Below, piece after piece: positions 22,560 through 32,008 of a DNA stretch of 44,443 nt. The position numbers and the translations under genes were made by a program. The notes beneath the pieces are model-generated. The model did no database searches. It was not told the origin of the DNA and saw only the letters and a list, made by a program, of their open reading frames with translations. This DNA comes from Basidiobolus ranarum. Its lineage: Eukaryota > Basidiobolomycota > Basidiobolomycetes > Basidiobolales. Position 1 is the first letter of the stretch. The number at the start of each line of letters is the position of its first letter. Location: contig JASJQH010006905.1 in the NCBI GenBank assembly GCA_040143965.1, positions 1-44,443 of the forward strand. The letters are read 5' to 3'.

Positions 22560-23726
22560 TTAGGACATTGCACTCTCCCATAAACTTCTGCCGATCGTTA
22601 TTTTGATGAGTTTGAGTAGGCGTGCGTCCCAACCGACGGTATACACATGCTTAGGCCAACGTGAAGTTAAACCATGGACCAAAGCGTTTATAACTAACTC
22701 TGGTGTTGGTGCCACTTTAGCTAAATGCTCGACTCGAGTAGACATCTCTTCCAGGCCGTCAACATAATATTTCAACATAGTTTCATCTAGCATTCCAGTG
22801 AAAATAGTTTCTGCCAAGTCGACAAAATCCTAAGGAAGTAGTGAACATTGTGAATACTTGGCGTTACTTTGATATTCAATAGTTTACTCTTACCTCAGTG
22901 AGGGTTTTTTGATAAGGTTCTTGAAAAGCAGAGCGATATACACCTATGGAATAATATATGGAAATAAGTTCACTTGATATATCTTCAGTCTATACATTTT
23001 ACAATTACCAGGTTCTATAATACAACTGACAATCCCAACTTTACGTAACTCCTTGTGCCACACATCAGTGATAAGTTCAACTGCACTTTTGGTGGGTCCG
23101 TGGATACCGGAATTTCTGTATAATATCCACTGAGTCATGGAGCCCACGTTGATAATTCTACCTTTACTCTCACTCAACAAAGGGATCAATTCCTGGGTAA
23201 GTTTAACTGCTCCAAATAGTCGAACCTCCAAAGCATGTTTAATGTATGCATGAGACTGCAGTTCGTTGGGTAAGCTAGAGTTTATACCTGCATTATTGAT
23301 CAGTGCTATCAAAGGAATGTCTAGTTCTTTTAAAGTACTAAATATATATTTTTTTGCTTTGATAATAGTAGGAGGAGAGGAAAGGTCTACTATGACTGGA
23401 AGAATTTTTCCATTCCGTTGAACCGTACTTGAGTCTTCCGAAAATATTCGTTTAGCTAACTCTTTCAAGATTTCTCCTTCTTCTTGGTTACGTATGCCTG
23501 CTAAGACTGTATACCCTTGTTTGGATAGGTGAATGGCCATATCTCTACCTGCACCACAACCAGCTCTGGCTATCATCACTGCAGGGTGAACCGACTTTGT
23601 TGGATAGTGGACAAGTAAAGGTGGAGTACCATCCAAGAGGAAATATGCAAGTAAATTTTTATAGTAATGAAGTATATAAAGAATCCTTTCTAAGAAATGA
23701 AGAATCATGGTGGAAAGGGTAGTCAT
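22560..23726 (-). CDS. Membrane-anchored short-chain dehydrogenase-like protein, altered active site
   Basis: SDR fold protein of the RDH / hydroxybutyrate-dehydrogenase-like branch. Exons 23726-23009, 22943-22894 and 22829-22560 give 345 residues; introns are 65 and 64 nt. An N-terminal hydrophobic stretch (ILHFLERILYILHYYKNLL) suggests a membrane anchor. The fold is clear from LINNAGI, GRIINVGSMTQW and IEPGVYRSAF. Two key motifs are changed: the cofactor motif TGxxxGxG reads ARAGCGAG, and the catalytic YxxxK reads HGPTK, with His exactly 13 residues after the catalytic Ser where Tyr belongs. Either the enzyme works differently or it is a non-catalytic relative. The frame is intact, so it is not a pseudogene. 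The ATG at 23726 is chosen; the frame opens five codons earlier at a TTG. Confidence 0.8.
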
Positions 23727-24417
23727 GGTAGGAGAAGTCAATACAGAAATTGCAATTTAAAAATAGGACTTAGTTGTTTCTTTTAGTTACTTCAATTGCT
23801 AAGGTATATGCTAAGTGCAAGGAACGTGTATTAGAATGTGGAGAAATATGGGGTTAAAGGGGTATTCAAGGTAAACGATTTAGGGTGAGCTATTAGGGGT
23901 GGGATTATCGAAGAGTACAAAGAAACAAGTGTGTCGAGTGGCTAATATGCAGTAAACATGACAGTATCTATGATGAGATACTCCTAGCATCAAAAGATTA
24001 CATTGTCATTAAAATCATTCAAAACTCCATAGATCAGCAATTGATTACTGTCAGTGTAATCATAACCCTAGCCCTAACACTCGATCTTAAACGAGTGAAG
24101 TTTAATGTATGAACTACGTCAGAGTAGTTACAACGAGAAGTTCTGGAGATGTATATTAGAAACAATCGATATAAGAAAGGGTTGCATGTATAAAAAGGAG
24201 TGAAACACGTTTGATTCCACCTGAATGACGACTGTTTGACTGGATTACTTCTGCTGCCTCCTTTGAAACCGCCATGTGTTGTGCACATATTAATGAACTT
24301 GAAACAGTGCTTGAAGCTCGTAATAAAAAGGCGACAAGAATATCAGTTGTTAGCCATCAGCTGTGATCAATCTAGATTTCCAAGCAAGCTAGTTCCCGTT
24401 TTGATACTTCTTCTCTA
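23727..24417. other. Divergent promoter region
   Basis: 691 bp between the SDR gene (minus) and the secreted precursor (plus). A TATA element (tataaaaag) lies at 24189-24197, about 220 bp before the ATG at 24418, implying a long leader in which a four-codon upstream frame (ATG ACG ACT GTT TGA) occurs at about 24225. A telomere-like cctagccctaaca word lies at about 24066. No gene is supported. Confidence 0.45.
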
Positions 24418-25251
24418 ATGATGTTCTTTAATATGAAAATGCTCCACAGCTCTATGTGTCTCTTGTTGGTTTCTACCTACTTGGGACATATTGAGGGCCA
24501 TGTGGCTAGGGCTCACACAAGCCAAGCAACTAACGTGGACTTTCATCAGCTCATGAGAAGCGGCGGGAACATGGGAGGACTCTCAAAACGAGAACTAGCT
24601 GAGGTAGAGCTTTCGGAATTCCAAGATCCAATAAGGTTCGGAAAAGGCTCGCTGTTTAACGGTTTCAGGAGAAAGGTCAGACAAGTGGTAGCGATATTTT
24701 TGCATATGAGAGTACGGGAGTTCCTCAAAGTCGTAGGTCTCGGCAGAATAGCTGGAAAGCTTGAAACTTACAGTGGAATAAAGAAGCGTGACTTGAACGA
24801 GGTGAATCTTTCTGAAGAGGAGAGTGAACTGCTAAAGTCATACACTCATGGTTTGAAGAAAATCTTCAAAAATATTGATTTCAAACAGTTCCTTCCCCTT
24901 CTTCAGAAATTCGGTCCTGGCATTCTCGATATGAAGGTTTCTGATCTATTGAATAAAGCTGGTATTCATATACCAGCTAGTAACTATAAAGGGGCTGTGG
25001 AGAGACGTAGCTTGAAAAAGGAATCCTTTGGTAAAACTCTAGCAAGACTTGGAGCATCCTTCGGTCCTGCCGTGTTAACTGGAACAGCTAAGGGAGTGTT
25101 GGGCACTTTTGCTTCTCTGTTTGGTGGAAGTTATTCAGGTGTATCCAAACTATTGGACCCACTTACTAATGTTTTGACCAAAGCAATTCTAAGCAGTGGT
25201 AAAGGAACCAAGCCAGCCTCTGAGCCTGTACCTGTTCAGGAGGATGCTTAG
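24418..25251 (+). CDS. Secreted precursor with dibasic (Kex2-type) cleavage sites
   Basis: Single exon, 277 residues. Residues 1-27 form a signal sequence (MMFFNMKML then CLLLVSTYLGHIEG). Dibasic sites occur at GGLSKR, GIKKR and VERR. Two of them precede near-repeats, ELAEVELSE after the first and DLNEVNLSE after the second, the pattern seen in precursors processed by the Golgi protease Kex2. The rest alternates helical segments (VREFLKVVGLGRIAGKL; KSYTHGLKKIFKNIDFKQFL) and ends with a Gly-rich hydrophobic region (LGTFASLFGGSYSG) and a Pro/Glu tail. There are almost no cysteines. I do not recognise a family. A convergent gene at 25578-25937 also encodes a small secreted protein. A secreted signal or effector-like role is possible but unproven. 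Confidence 0.7.
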   Translation: MMFFNMKMLHSSMCLLLVSTYLGHIEGHVARAHTSQATNVDFHQLMRSGGNMGGLSKRELAEVELSEFQDPIRFGKGSLFNGFRRKVRQVVAIFLHMRVREFLKVVGLGRIAGKLETYSGIKKRDLNEVNLSEEESELLKSYTHGLKKIFKNIDFKQFLPLLQKFGPGILDMKVSDLLNKAGIHIPASNYKGAVERRSLKKESFGKTLARLGASFGPAVLTGTAKGVLGTFASLFGGSYSGVSKLLDPLTNVLTKAILSSGKGTKPASEPVPVQEDA

Positions 25252-25577
25252 ACATTAGTCTTATGTTCTTTTGAATTTATGTTTAATAAAGCTTCAAGTA
25301 CATTCATCATATAGACATGCTTTTGTATCACTAGTACACAACACCCCCTAAGCCAAATTAGAGGTTATCTCTCTTCAGTTATCACTACAACCGATCGAAT
25401 TAAAGGCTGCCTCTATGGTTACCTCTACGGCTACAGATAGGTAGTGGATTATAGGTAGATAGGTAGTAAATCAGTTATTCAATAGCAGTACAAATCAAAT
25501 TGAGCAAATATTTCTAAAATAGTCATTTATTATATCTATAATATTATGAGATCGTTCCATACTGGAGATTATGTGAA
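25252..25577. other. Convergent 3' spacer
   Basis: 326 bp between two convergent secreted-protein genes, with an aataaa at about 25284 and a short iterated aggtag stretch at 25437-25468. Nothing coding. Confidence 0.4.
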
Positions 25578-25937
25578 TTAGAAGGAGTCGATCAACTTTA
25601 TAATATCTTGTTCCGGGAATTCCACTTGAAAGCTTGGGCTAGAGTCACTTGGCTTGGCTTGGCCAAAAAGACGAGAGACCACAGGTCCTACAAGTGGTAT
25701 GTAGCCTGCCCCTGTACTTATGTAGCTCAACAGCGGTACGATTAATTCGCTTCGAGTGTCGTTTTCTGAGCTATTTTCATCAAGTAGAGCTTTTCGCATC
25801 ACGGAGCCGGGGGCCTGAACCTCGTTTCTATTAACATCAGAGGTCTTGAAATCAGTCAATGGATAGCTTATTGAAAGCTGAAAGCAAGCCACCAGGATTA
25901 TCAACGCCTTAATAAGAAACCAGACACCCTTTTCCAT
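25578..25937 (-). CDS. Small secreted protein
   Basis: Single exon of 119 residues from the ATG at 25937; the open frame begins six codons earlier at a TTG, which I reject. Residues 1-23 form a signal peptide (MEKG, then WFLIKALIILVACFQLSIS, cut near SYP). The mature part is Ser/Asp/Glu-rich with an N-glycosylation-like NDTR, then a hydrophobic Gly-containing stretch (LIVPLLSYISTGAGYIPLVG) and an acidic tail ending IKLIDSF. No cysteine lies in the mature part. Family unknown. It faces the 277-residue secreted precursor, which also ends in a Gly-rich hydrophobic stretch. Confidence 0.6.
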   Translation of the reverse strand: MEKGVWFLIKALIILVACFQLSISYPLTDFKTSDVNRNEVQAPGSVMRKALLDENSSENDTRSELIVPLLSYISTGAGYIPLVGPVVSRLFGQAKPSDSSPSFQVEFPEQDIIKLIDSF

Positions 25938-26381
25938 CTTGAAATAAGAAGACAAGAGTTAGACAGAAGCGGTGCCAGCCGGGTTTTATTCAATTGACTT
26001 CTGGTATCTGCGACATTTACTCAAACTGGTATCGTTTCAATCAAGTATATGAAGCTCTAACCGTACAAACACAACTGTTGCGTTTCGGCTGTGCGATTAA
26101 ATGTCCTACTATGGTAGTGTTTCTGAATTTAACAATGCATGTATATTCTTAGTGTTGTTATCGAAGATACAGTATCTTGATTGTCTCTTAGTTTTGTTAT
26201 TGGTTATAATTTGCTGTAATGTCCATCTATTCGATACCCGCAAATCATCTATACTGGGGAGGAACCAATCAGTGTCCCTTACTATAATCACCCCAATGCA
26301 ATTGAGTATTTTAAAGAAACTTCCAACTTTCCAGCCTCTTAGCACTGCTCCTGCATTTTCTTCCCGCTAGTAATTCGTATT
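25938..26381. other. Divergent promoter region of the small secreted protein and thiolase
   Basis: 444 bp, AT-rich. Frames on both strands (26101-26370 and 26109-26345) overlap each other and show no family features; not called. Confidence 0.35.
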
Positions 26382-27729
26382 ATGTCCGGCCTACAAGGTA
26401 TATACCATAGAAGTTGCTAGGCAACAACTATGTCACTTATAGCCAATATTAACTCGGAATTTACCCACTCTAGACGTCTATATTGTTTCTTCCGTTCGTA
26501 CCGCCATGGGTGGTTTCGGGGGCTCACTTGTTTCTCTCACAGCAGTTCAACTTGGTTCCAAAGCTGTTAAAGGTTAGTTTATTTAGAAGTTTTCTCAATA
26601 ATAGTTTGCACCTCTCTTACATGTTTGTCATCTTCAAGGTGCCCTTGAGAAGATCAACTTGGCTCCTTCCGAAGTACAAGAAGTTTTCTTCGGTAATGTA
26701 TGCTCTGCTAACCTTGGCCAAAACCCCGCAAAGCAAGTTGCCCTTGGTGCCAACATTCCTGATTCAGTCATCTGTACCAACATCAACAAAGTCTGTGCCT
26801 CTGGAATGAAGGCCTTGATGCTAGCCACTCAGTCGATTATGCTTGGTCAAGCTGATGTCATTGTTGCTGGTGGTACTGAATCCATGTCCAATGTTCCTTA
26901 CTACCTTCCCAAGGCCAGATTCGGTGCCAAGTATGGTGACGCCACCATGGTTGATGGTCTTGCCAACGATGGTTTGATGGATCCTTATGATAAGGTTGCT
27001 ATGGGAATTGCTGCTGAAGAGTGCGCCAAAGAACACAACATCTCTCGCGAAGAACAAGATGACTTCGCCATTAGAAGTTACACTTTAGCTAATGAGGCTA
27101 CTAAGGCCGGTTTCTTCAAGGAAGAAATTGTTCCCATTGAAGTTTCTCAAGGTCGCGGTAAACCTGCCAAGATTGTAGACGCTGATGATGAAGTTTCCAA
27201 ATGTAACCCTGATAAACTCCGTTCAGTTCGTCCCGCTTTTACTGAGAATGGTACTGTCACCGCTGCCAACGCCTCTACCTTATCTGATGGTGCTGCTGCT
27301 TTAGTTCTCGTTTCTGGAGATAAATTGAAGACTCTTAACCTTCCTGAAGGACATACTATTTATAAGATCCGTTCATTCGCCGATGCTGCTCAAGCCCCTA
27401 TTAAGTTCACCACCACTCCTTCTCTTGCTATCCCTAAGGCTTTGGAGAAAGCTCAATTAAAGATTGATGATGTGGATTTCTTTGAAATTAACGAGGCTTT
27501 CGCCGTTGTTTCTCTTGCCAACTCCAAGATCTTGAACCTTGATTCTAACAAGGTGAATATTGCTGGTGGTGCCGTCTCTATGGGACATCCTTTGGGATGT
27601 TCTGGAGCTAGAATCATTGTCACTCTGTGTAACATCTTGAAACAAAAGGATGGTAAGGTTGGTGTTGCTGGTATCTGTAACGGTGGTGGTGGTGCCAGCG
27701 CCGTTGTCATTGAACGTGTTCAAAATTAA
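26382..27729 (+). CDS. ERG10: Acetyl-CoA acetyltransferase (acetoacetyl-CoA thiolase)
   Basis: Condenses two acetyl-CoA to acetoacetyl-CoA, the first step of the mevalonate/ergosterol pathway. Exons 26382-26397, 26474-26572 and 26639-27729 give 401 residues; introns are 76 and 66 nt, the first after only 16 coding bases. The active-site cysteine lies in NKVCASGMKA near residue 92; NEAFAVV, GGAVSMGHPLGCSGAR and CNGGGGASA supply the remaining catalytic and CoA-site residues. The N-terminus MSGLQDVYIVSSVRTAMG has no presequence and the C-terminus ERVQN is not a PTS1, so the enzyme is probably cytosolic. Codons are strongly biased (GGT, GCC, ACC, AAC, AAG), unlike most neighbours, indicating high expression. 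Confidence 0.95.
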
Positions 27730-28064
27730 GTGGGATAATGATTATTAAGGAATTCATTCGATATCGAAACCAATACCCATACCCGCCCAACCCTTGACAT
27801 TTAAACGTAAATAAATAATCTAATTCAACGAGATCAATATATTATTCCATGTTGTAAGAAATGATTTTGAATAACATTTAGTAAATGAATGATCTCAATT
27901 ACTATCAACAAATACTATCAACAAATCACCCAATGTAATATATAACAATGTAATATATAATTCAATTATTCTAGACCAATTCATTGGTATCATTCAAATT
28001 CAATTATTTTATGAAAATTGTAAATATAGTATATATACTTGACATACTCCGGTTATTTCCAACT
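27730..28064 (+). promoter_or_regulatory. DPBB gene promoter, with TATA element
   Basis: 335 bp containing two adjacent tandem duplications (listed separately) and a tatatata stretch at 28030-28037, about 30 bp before the preferred ATG at 28065. The short distance implies a very short leader. Confidence 0.45.
27901..27960. repeat. Two adjacent perfect tandem duplications
   Basis: A 13-bp unit (actatcaacaaat) is present twice at 27901-27926, and after four bases a 15-bp unit (caatgtaatatataa) is present twice at 27931-27960. Both are exact, so they are recent. Confidence 0.9.
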
Positions 28065-28640
28065 ATGTTTGGGATAAAATACTTGATCATATTCCTTTCT
28101 CTCAGTAAAATCATCTATTCAGTCCCAATGACTCGTTTTCACTCGAAATCTACCGAGGAAAGAATCTCATCTTCGATCTCATTTACAACCAAGAATATAG
28201 TAACAATGCCTCAAAAGCGTGGGATTTACCTTGGGGGTCATGATAAAGGAAATATGAATGAGATCCATCAGAATGGGAGTAACAATGGTAATGGTAGTGT
28301 GAGTGCGAGCGTGAGTAATTCTCGAGGAAATGATTTCAAGGGAGATGGTACTTATTATAATCCTAGTGTTGGAGTCAGTGCTTGTGGATTGAATGCCGCT
28401 GATACTGAACTTGTAGCTGCTATCAATGCTCCACAATGGGGTGCCTCGGCTAACCCAAATAACAGTCCCTCTTGTGGAAGGTGTGTCAAAATAACCGGTC
28501 CTAATGGTACTGTTATGGCAAAGATTATTGATAAGTGTCCTAGTTGCGCATATGGCTCCATGGATTTAAGTCCAACTACCTTTGATAAGATAGCAAATAG
28601 AAGTCAAGGCCGTGTCAATATCACTTGGGGCTATTGTTAA
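28065..28640 (+). CDS. Secreted double-psi beta-barrel (expansin/RlpA-like) protein
   Basis: 191 residues in one exon. The start at 28065 gives a clean signal peptide, MFGIKYLIIFLSLSKIIYS; in-frame ATGs at 28011 and earlier would lie upstream of the TATA element. Residues 20-85 are a Ser/Asn/Gly-rich linker with a dibasic MPQKR site. Residues 85-191 form the DPBB domain: GDGTYYNP, SACGLNAADTELVAAI, SCGRCVKITGP, AKIIDKCPSCAYGSMDLSPT, FDKIA, ending NITWGYC. Four to six cysteines probably form disulfides. The DLSP motif is typical of expansin/barwin-like folds. Only the barrel is present, without the expansin C-terminal carbohydrate-binding domain, as in many small secreted fungal proteins; activity on cell walls is not shown. 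Confidence 0.85.
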   Translation: MFGIKYLIIFLSLSKIIYSVPMTRFHSKSTEERISSSISFTTKNIVTMPQKRGIYLGGHDKGNMNEIHQNGSNNGNGSVSASVSNSRGNDFKGDGTYYNPSVGVSACGLNAADTELVAAINAPQWGASANPNNSPSCGRCVKITGPNGTVMAKIIDKCPSCAYGSMDLSPTTFDKIANRSQGRVNITWGYC

Positions 28641-28881
28641 CAATCAAAGGCCATATTACGAGTATAGTGGTAATACAACCTCACCATAGAAAGAGAAGTT
28701 AATAAACAAATCATCCTTTCATTTGTTGATTAATTGAATTTCTCTTTATAGCAAAAAATGTAGGAAAGTGATACAAGATTGTGATAATAACTGGATATCT
28801 CTTCTGTTGAGAAGATGCTTGGGTGTGATTCAAGGAAGAAAGGAATTAGTTCAAATAATAGTATCTATGGAAAATCTTCAT

Positions 28882-31464
28882 CTAATCTGTCTCTTCTCCG
28901 CTTAAAATGGTCTTGAAGTTGAAAGGTGTATATTTATGGCCCGAACCTTCATAGAATTTGTTATTGAACTCGACCCAATGGAGACGTAAGGCATGTAGGA
29001 ATGCTGAAAGTCCTTCCATAACCATTAGAATACTGACAGTCAGCGTAAACCACACCGCAAATCCAGCCCAAATACCGATGATATTAATGGGTGATGATAG
29101 CGAGAGAACGATTTTCAAGGTCATGTCCCAAAGTACACTTGATAGCTGAGCATGTGCTAACGATAGGGCCCATAAACGAAGGTAGGAGGCAGTATTGGAG
29201 ATGCAGCCAAGACAGAACTCGATAGTGTGTATCACCTGGTGGATCATTATATCACCAAATTCGAATTCCTCTTCAGCGTCCGATTCTTCGGTGATATGGA
29301 CAGTGTTTTGTCCATCATTCTTACTGAGTTCAGCATCTTGATCTTGACGTGGCGTATCGTTAGAATCTTCGGTATTTTTGACCACTTCCTTTCTAGGCTT
29401 GGTATCTCCATTATCGTCATCATCATCATCATCATCATTGGCGACCATGGCAACTTGAGCTCGTGTTTGCTTTTCCTGTCTATTGTGTTTGTATTTTAAG
29501 ATGAAAGGCTTGGCCAATAGCATCCATGGAATACACACTACTGCGACGAAAATCAACACTAGCTGGATTAACCCTTGGCCAGGATAGAGTTGATCTTTGG
29601 GGCTGACACTTCCAGGGCTCAGAAACATGTATATTAGCATGTTGAGTAAGCTCGGGGGGCTAATTGGCTGATTCGTCCAGTTAATTAGCCATTTGTAAAT
29701 AATACAAATGCAAAGGTATCCAAAGATACATTCCATAAACAAGATCTGTGGGATAAATTCGGCCCAGATAGCATACCAGTGGCGAAAATGTACATGATTA
29801 TAGATAGTTAGAACGATACCCATGGACATCTGCAGTACTCCCAATATCACCGACATTTTCATCTTGTATGAATTCGTAAAGATCAAGTAATTATCCGTTC
29901 CATGCCAAGCAGAGTCCAGACCAAATGGATAAACACCAACTGATCTGGCCTCTAGAGATTGGCCGTTCTGAGTGGCTTCAGGCCAAACCCAACCAGAAGG
30001 AAATATTGCCAGTGAGCGGGAAAACAAGTCATTATATATGAGTCCAGTAAAGATAGAGAACAGCCCCATTAAAAGAATAATGTAACGACCGCCAAACATC
30101 ATGGCGAAAATCTCCCCACCTTTGTATTTCGCTAAAGCCTTTTCCTTTAGTACTAACCAAAGAGCGAATGCAGTCATTAAGACACCATGCCCTAGATCAC
30201 CAAACATAACCGCGAACAAAAACGGAAAAGTGATAATTGTAAAGAGGCCAGGGTTAACTTCGCGATATTTAGCTACTCCGTAGGCATCGACGATGCTCTG
30301 AAACCCAACGCTGAACTTATTTGTACGATGGAAGGTGGGAGGTTGCCGTTTCGTTTGTAACGGAGTTAGAATTGGATACACTTGAGATCCTGCACTTTCC
30401 GCGGCTTCACGAAGAGAAAGTTGAGCGGAGGGGATGTCATTTGAAGGGCACCATCCTTCAGCTATCAGACACCTGCGATTTCGATCGTAATTGAAAAGAT
30501 TCATAATATGATAAATAGCTTTTTCTTTCTTAACTAGTATCACCCAATCTGAAAGGTTTCCTGCAATCTTCTCCAGCTCTGTGCGCCTAGTTTGGTTTGT
30601 ATTTTCCAGCACCTTATTAAGATCCGATAGTTTAGATTCGATTTCTAGAATGCGTATACGTCTCTGCTCGGGATTTGTGTCGATAGGGTAGAGCGTAGCA
30701 CCCATCGCATCAGCAATTTTCCTGACTTTCGAAAGAATCTCTTGACCATGGGCAAAGATTACAAAGGCTGACTTGTGAAGCTGATTTCCGCTTTGCCAGT
30801 CTGTCATTAATTCTGAGATTTCTGATTGATACATGTACAAGTTACCACGTAAGGTTCTCCACAGTATCCTTTCGAATACATTCACCTTTAGACGTGAAAT
30901 GGTTCCAGCCACAAAGCCTACTGAAGAGTTTTGCTGATTTAATTCAGTTTTTCCAGTTTCCACATCGTCTTCTGTTTGACCTTGTGCATTTGTATCGTGC
31001 TGAGTAGCAGATGGAATTGACTGAATGTCTTGTAAATTTGCTGAGCGTTCTAATACGTATTTGTGCTCGATCAATTCTTGACGTTGTCGTAGCAGGGTAC
31101 GATGGGAATCGTTGAAATTAGCCAACTTAGTTTCATGATCATTAAGCTGTTCAGTCAAATCGTGAATATCTCTTGTTGTTATGACCCGTTTAGCTTCGGG
31201 GCTATCTACATCAACCGATGAAATTTTTATGTTGGAGGATTCACACTGTTCACCAAAGTCTCGAAGTTGTCGTTCAATATCATTCAATCGTCGTATTTCA
31301 TCACTAAATGATCTCTGGAAAGAGCTCAGGTTTGGGTTTAGATCCCGAAATTGGATAAGTCCGCGTTCACCCAAATATGTCACTGTGGAATGAGATATCT
31401 CATTTGGGATGAAGAGTTGCACCAGAGACATCTCTTCCGAACGAAAGAGGGTTGACTTAGCCAT
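28882..31464 (-). CDS. VPH1: V-type ATPase 116-kDa subunit a
   Basis: V0 subunit forming the proton half-channels of the vacuolar ATPase. One uninterrupted exon of 860 residues, notable among intron-rich neighbours. The N-terminus FRSEEMSLVQLFIPNEISHS and the cytosolic coiled-coil region (to about residue 400) match the family. The membrane half begins at PFLFAVMFGDLGHG and holds about eight spans. SYLRLWALSLAHAQLS near residue 763 carries the essential channel arginine. A loop near residue 678 has a run of eight Asp coded by a GAT-rich microsatellite (about 29414-29445), which may vary in length. Whether this is the vacuolar or the Golgi isoform cannot be told; no second copy lies in the window. 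Confidence 0.96.
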   Translation of the reverse strand: MAKSTLFRSEEMSLVQLFIPNEISHSTVTYLGERGLIQFRDLNPNLSSFQRSFSDEIRRLNDIERQLRDFGEQCESSNIKISSVDVDSPEAKRVITTRDIHDLTEQLNDHETKLANFNDSHRTLLRQRQELIEHKYVLERSANLQDIQSIPSATQHDTNAQGQTEDDVETGKTELNQQNSSVGFVAGTISRLKVNVFERILWRTLRGNLYMYQSEISELMTDWQSGNQLHKSAFVIFAHGQEILSKVRKIADAMGATLYPIDTNPEQRRIRILEIESKLSDLNKVLENTNQTRRTELEKIAGNLSDWVILVKKEKAIYHIMNLFNYDRNRRCLIAEGWCPSNDIPSAQLSLREAAESAGSQVYPILTPLQTKRQPPTFHRTNKFSVGFQSIVDAYGVAKYREVNPGLFTIITFPFLFAVMFGDLGHGVLMTAFALWLVLKEKALAKYKGGEIFAMMFGGRYIILLMGLFSIFTGLIYNDLFSRSLAIFPSGWVWPEATQNGQSLEARSVGVYPFGLDSAWHGTDNYLIFTNSYKMKMSVILGVLQMSMGIVLTIYNHVHFRHWYAIWAEFIPQILFMECIFGYLCICIIYKWLINWTNQPISPPSLLNMLIYMFLSPGSVSPKDQLYPGQGLIQLVLIFVAVVCIPWMLLAKPFILKYKHNRQEKQTRAQVAMVANDDDDDDDDNGDTKPRKEVVKNTEDSNDTPRQDQDAELSKNDGQNTVHITEESDAEEEFEFGDIMIHQVIHTIEFCLGCISNTASYLRLWALSLAHAQLSSVLWDMTLKIVLSLSSPINIIGIWAGFAVWFTLTVSILMVMEGLSAFLHALRLHWVEFNNKFYEGSGHKYTPFNFKTILSGEETD

Positions 31465-32008
31465 ACTTTTAGAAGAAGGGAATAAAGTAAATGATCTAGG
31501 GATGTCCGTCTATGGAGCGTACTATATGCAATGAAATTGCTGGAATAATTTAGTCTAAAAGATTGGATGGCAAAGTTTGTTTAGTCTTGAATACATTCGG
31601 TAGCTTTACAAAGATAGCAGAAGTTAAAAACCCTCCTAGAGTTTGGAGACAATAAAGGTATGATTAAGGATATAGTGTATGTCTGTATACAAACTTTTTC
31701 AATCACGAGGCGAGGTTTAGGGCTTTATATGTATCGGAGTTGGATGTCATATGATACGGACTTACTGTATCTTTCAACAATGAATTGATACAAGTAGTTG
31801 GAGGCGAGATATGGCAATTCTAACAACTGATGCATCAGAAAATGAAAGCTCGCATGCCTGGAATTTGGACTAAGGTTCTTGAATACTTGATCAATTCATT
31901 CCTGAGTATTCGGTTACCGTGCTAGAAATTGGGGAGAGGGAAGCCATCAACAAAGATATGCATCCAATGTATGAAAATGTCAGGACTCCACTTACTAGTG
32001 CATCTTCG
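31465..32008. other. VPH1 upstream region
   Basis: 544 bp upstream of VPH1 on the minus strand. A short frame with plausible splice sites (about 31847-31932) could encode a tail for the tentative gene upstream, but I could not fit it in phase. No clear element seen. Confidence 0.3.
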
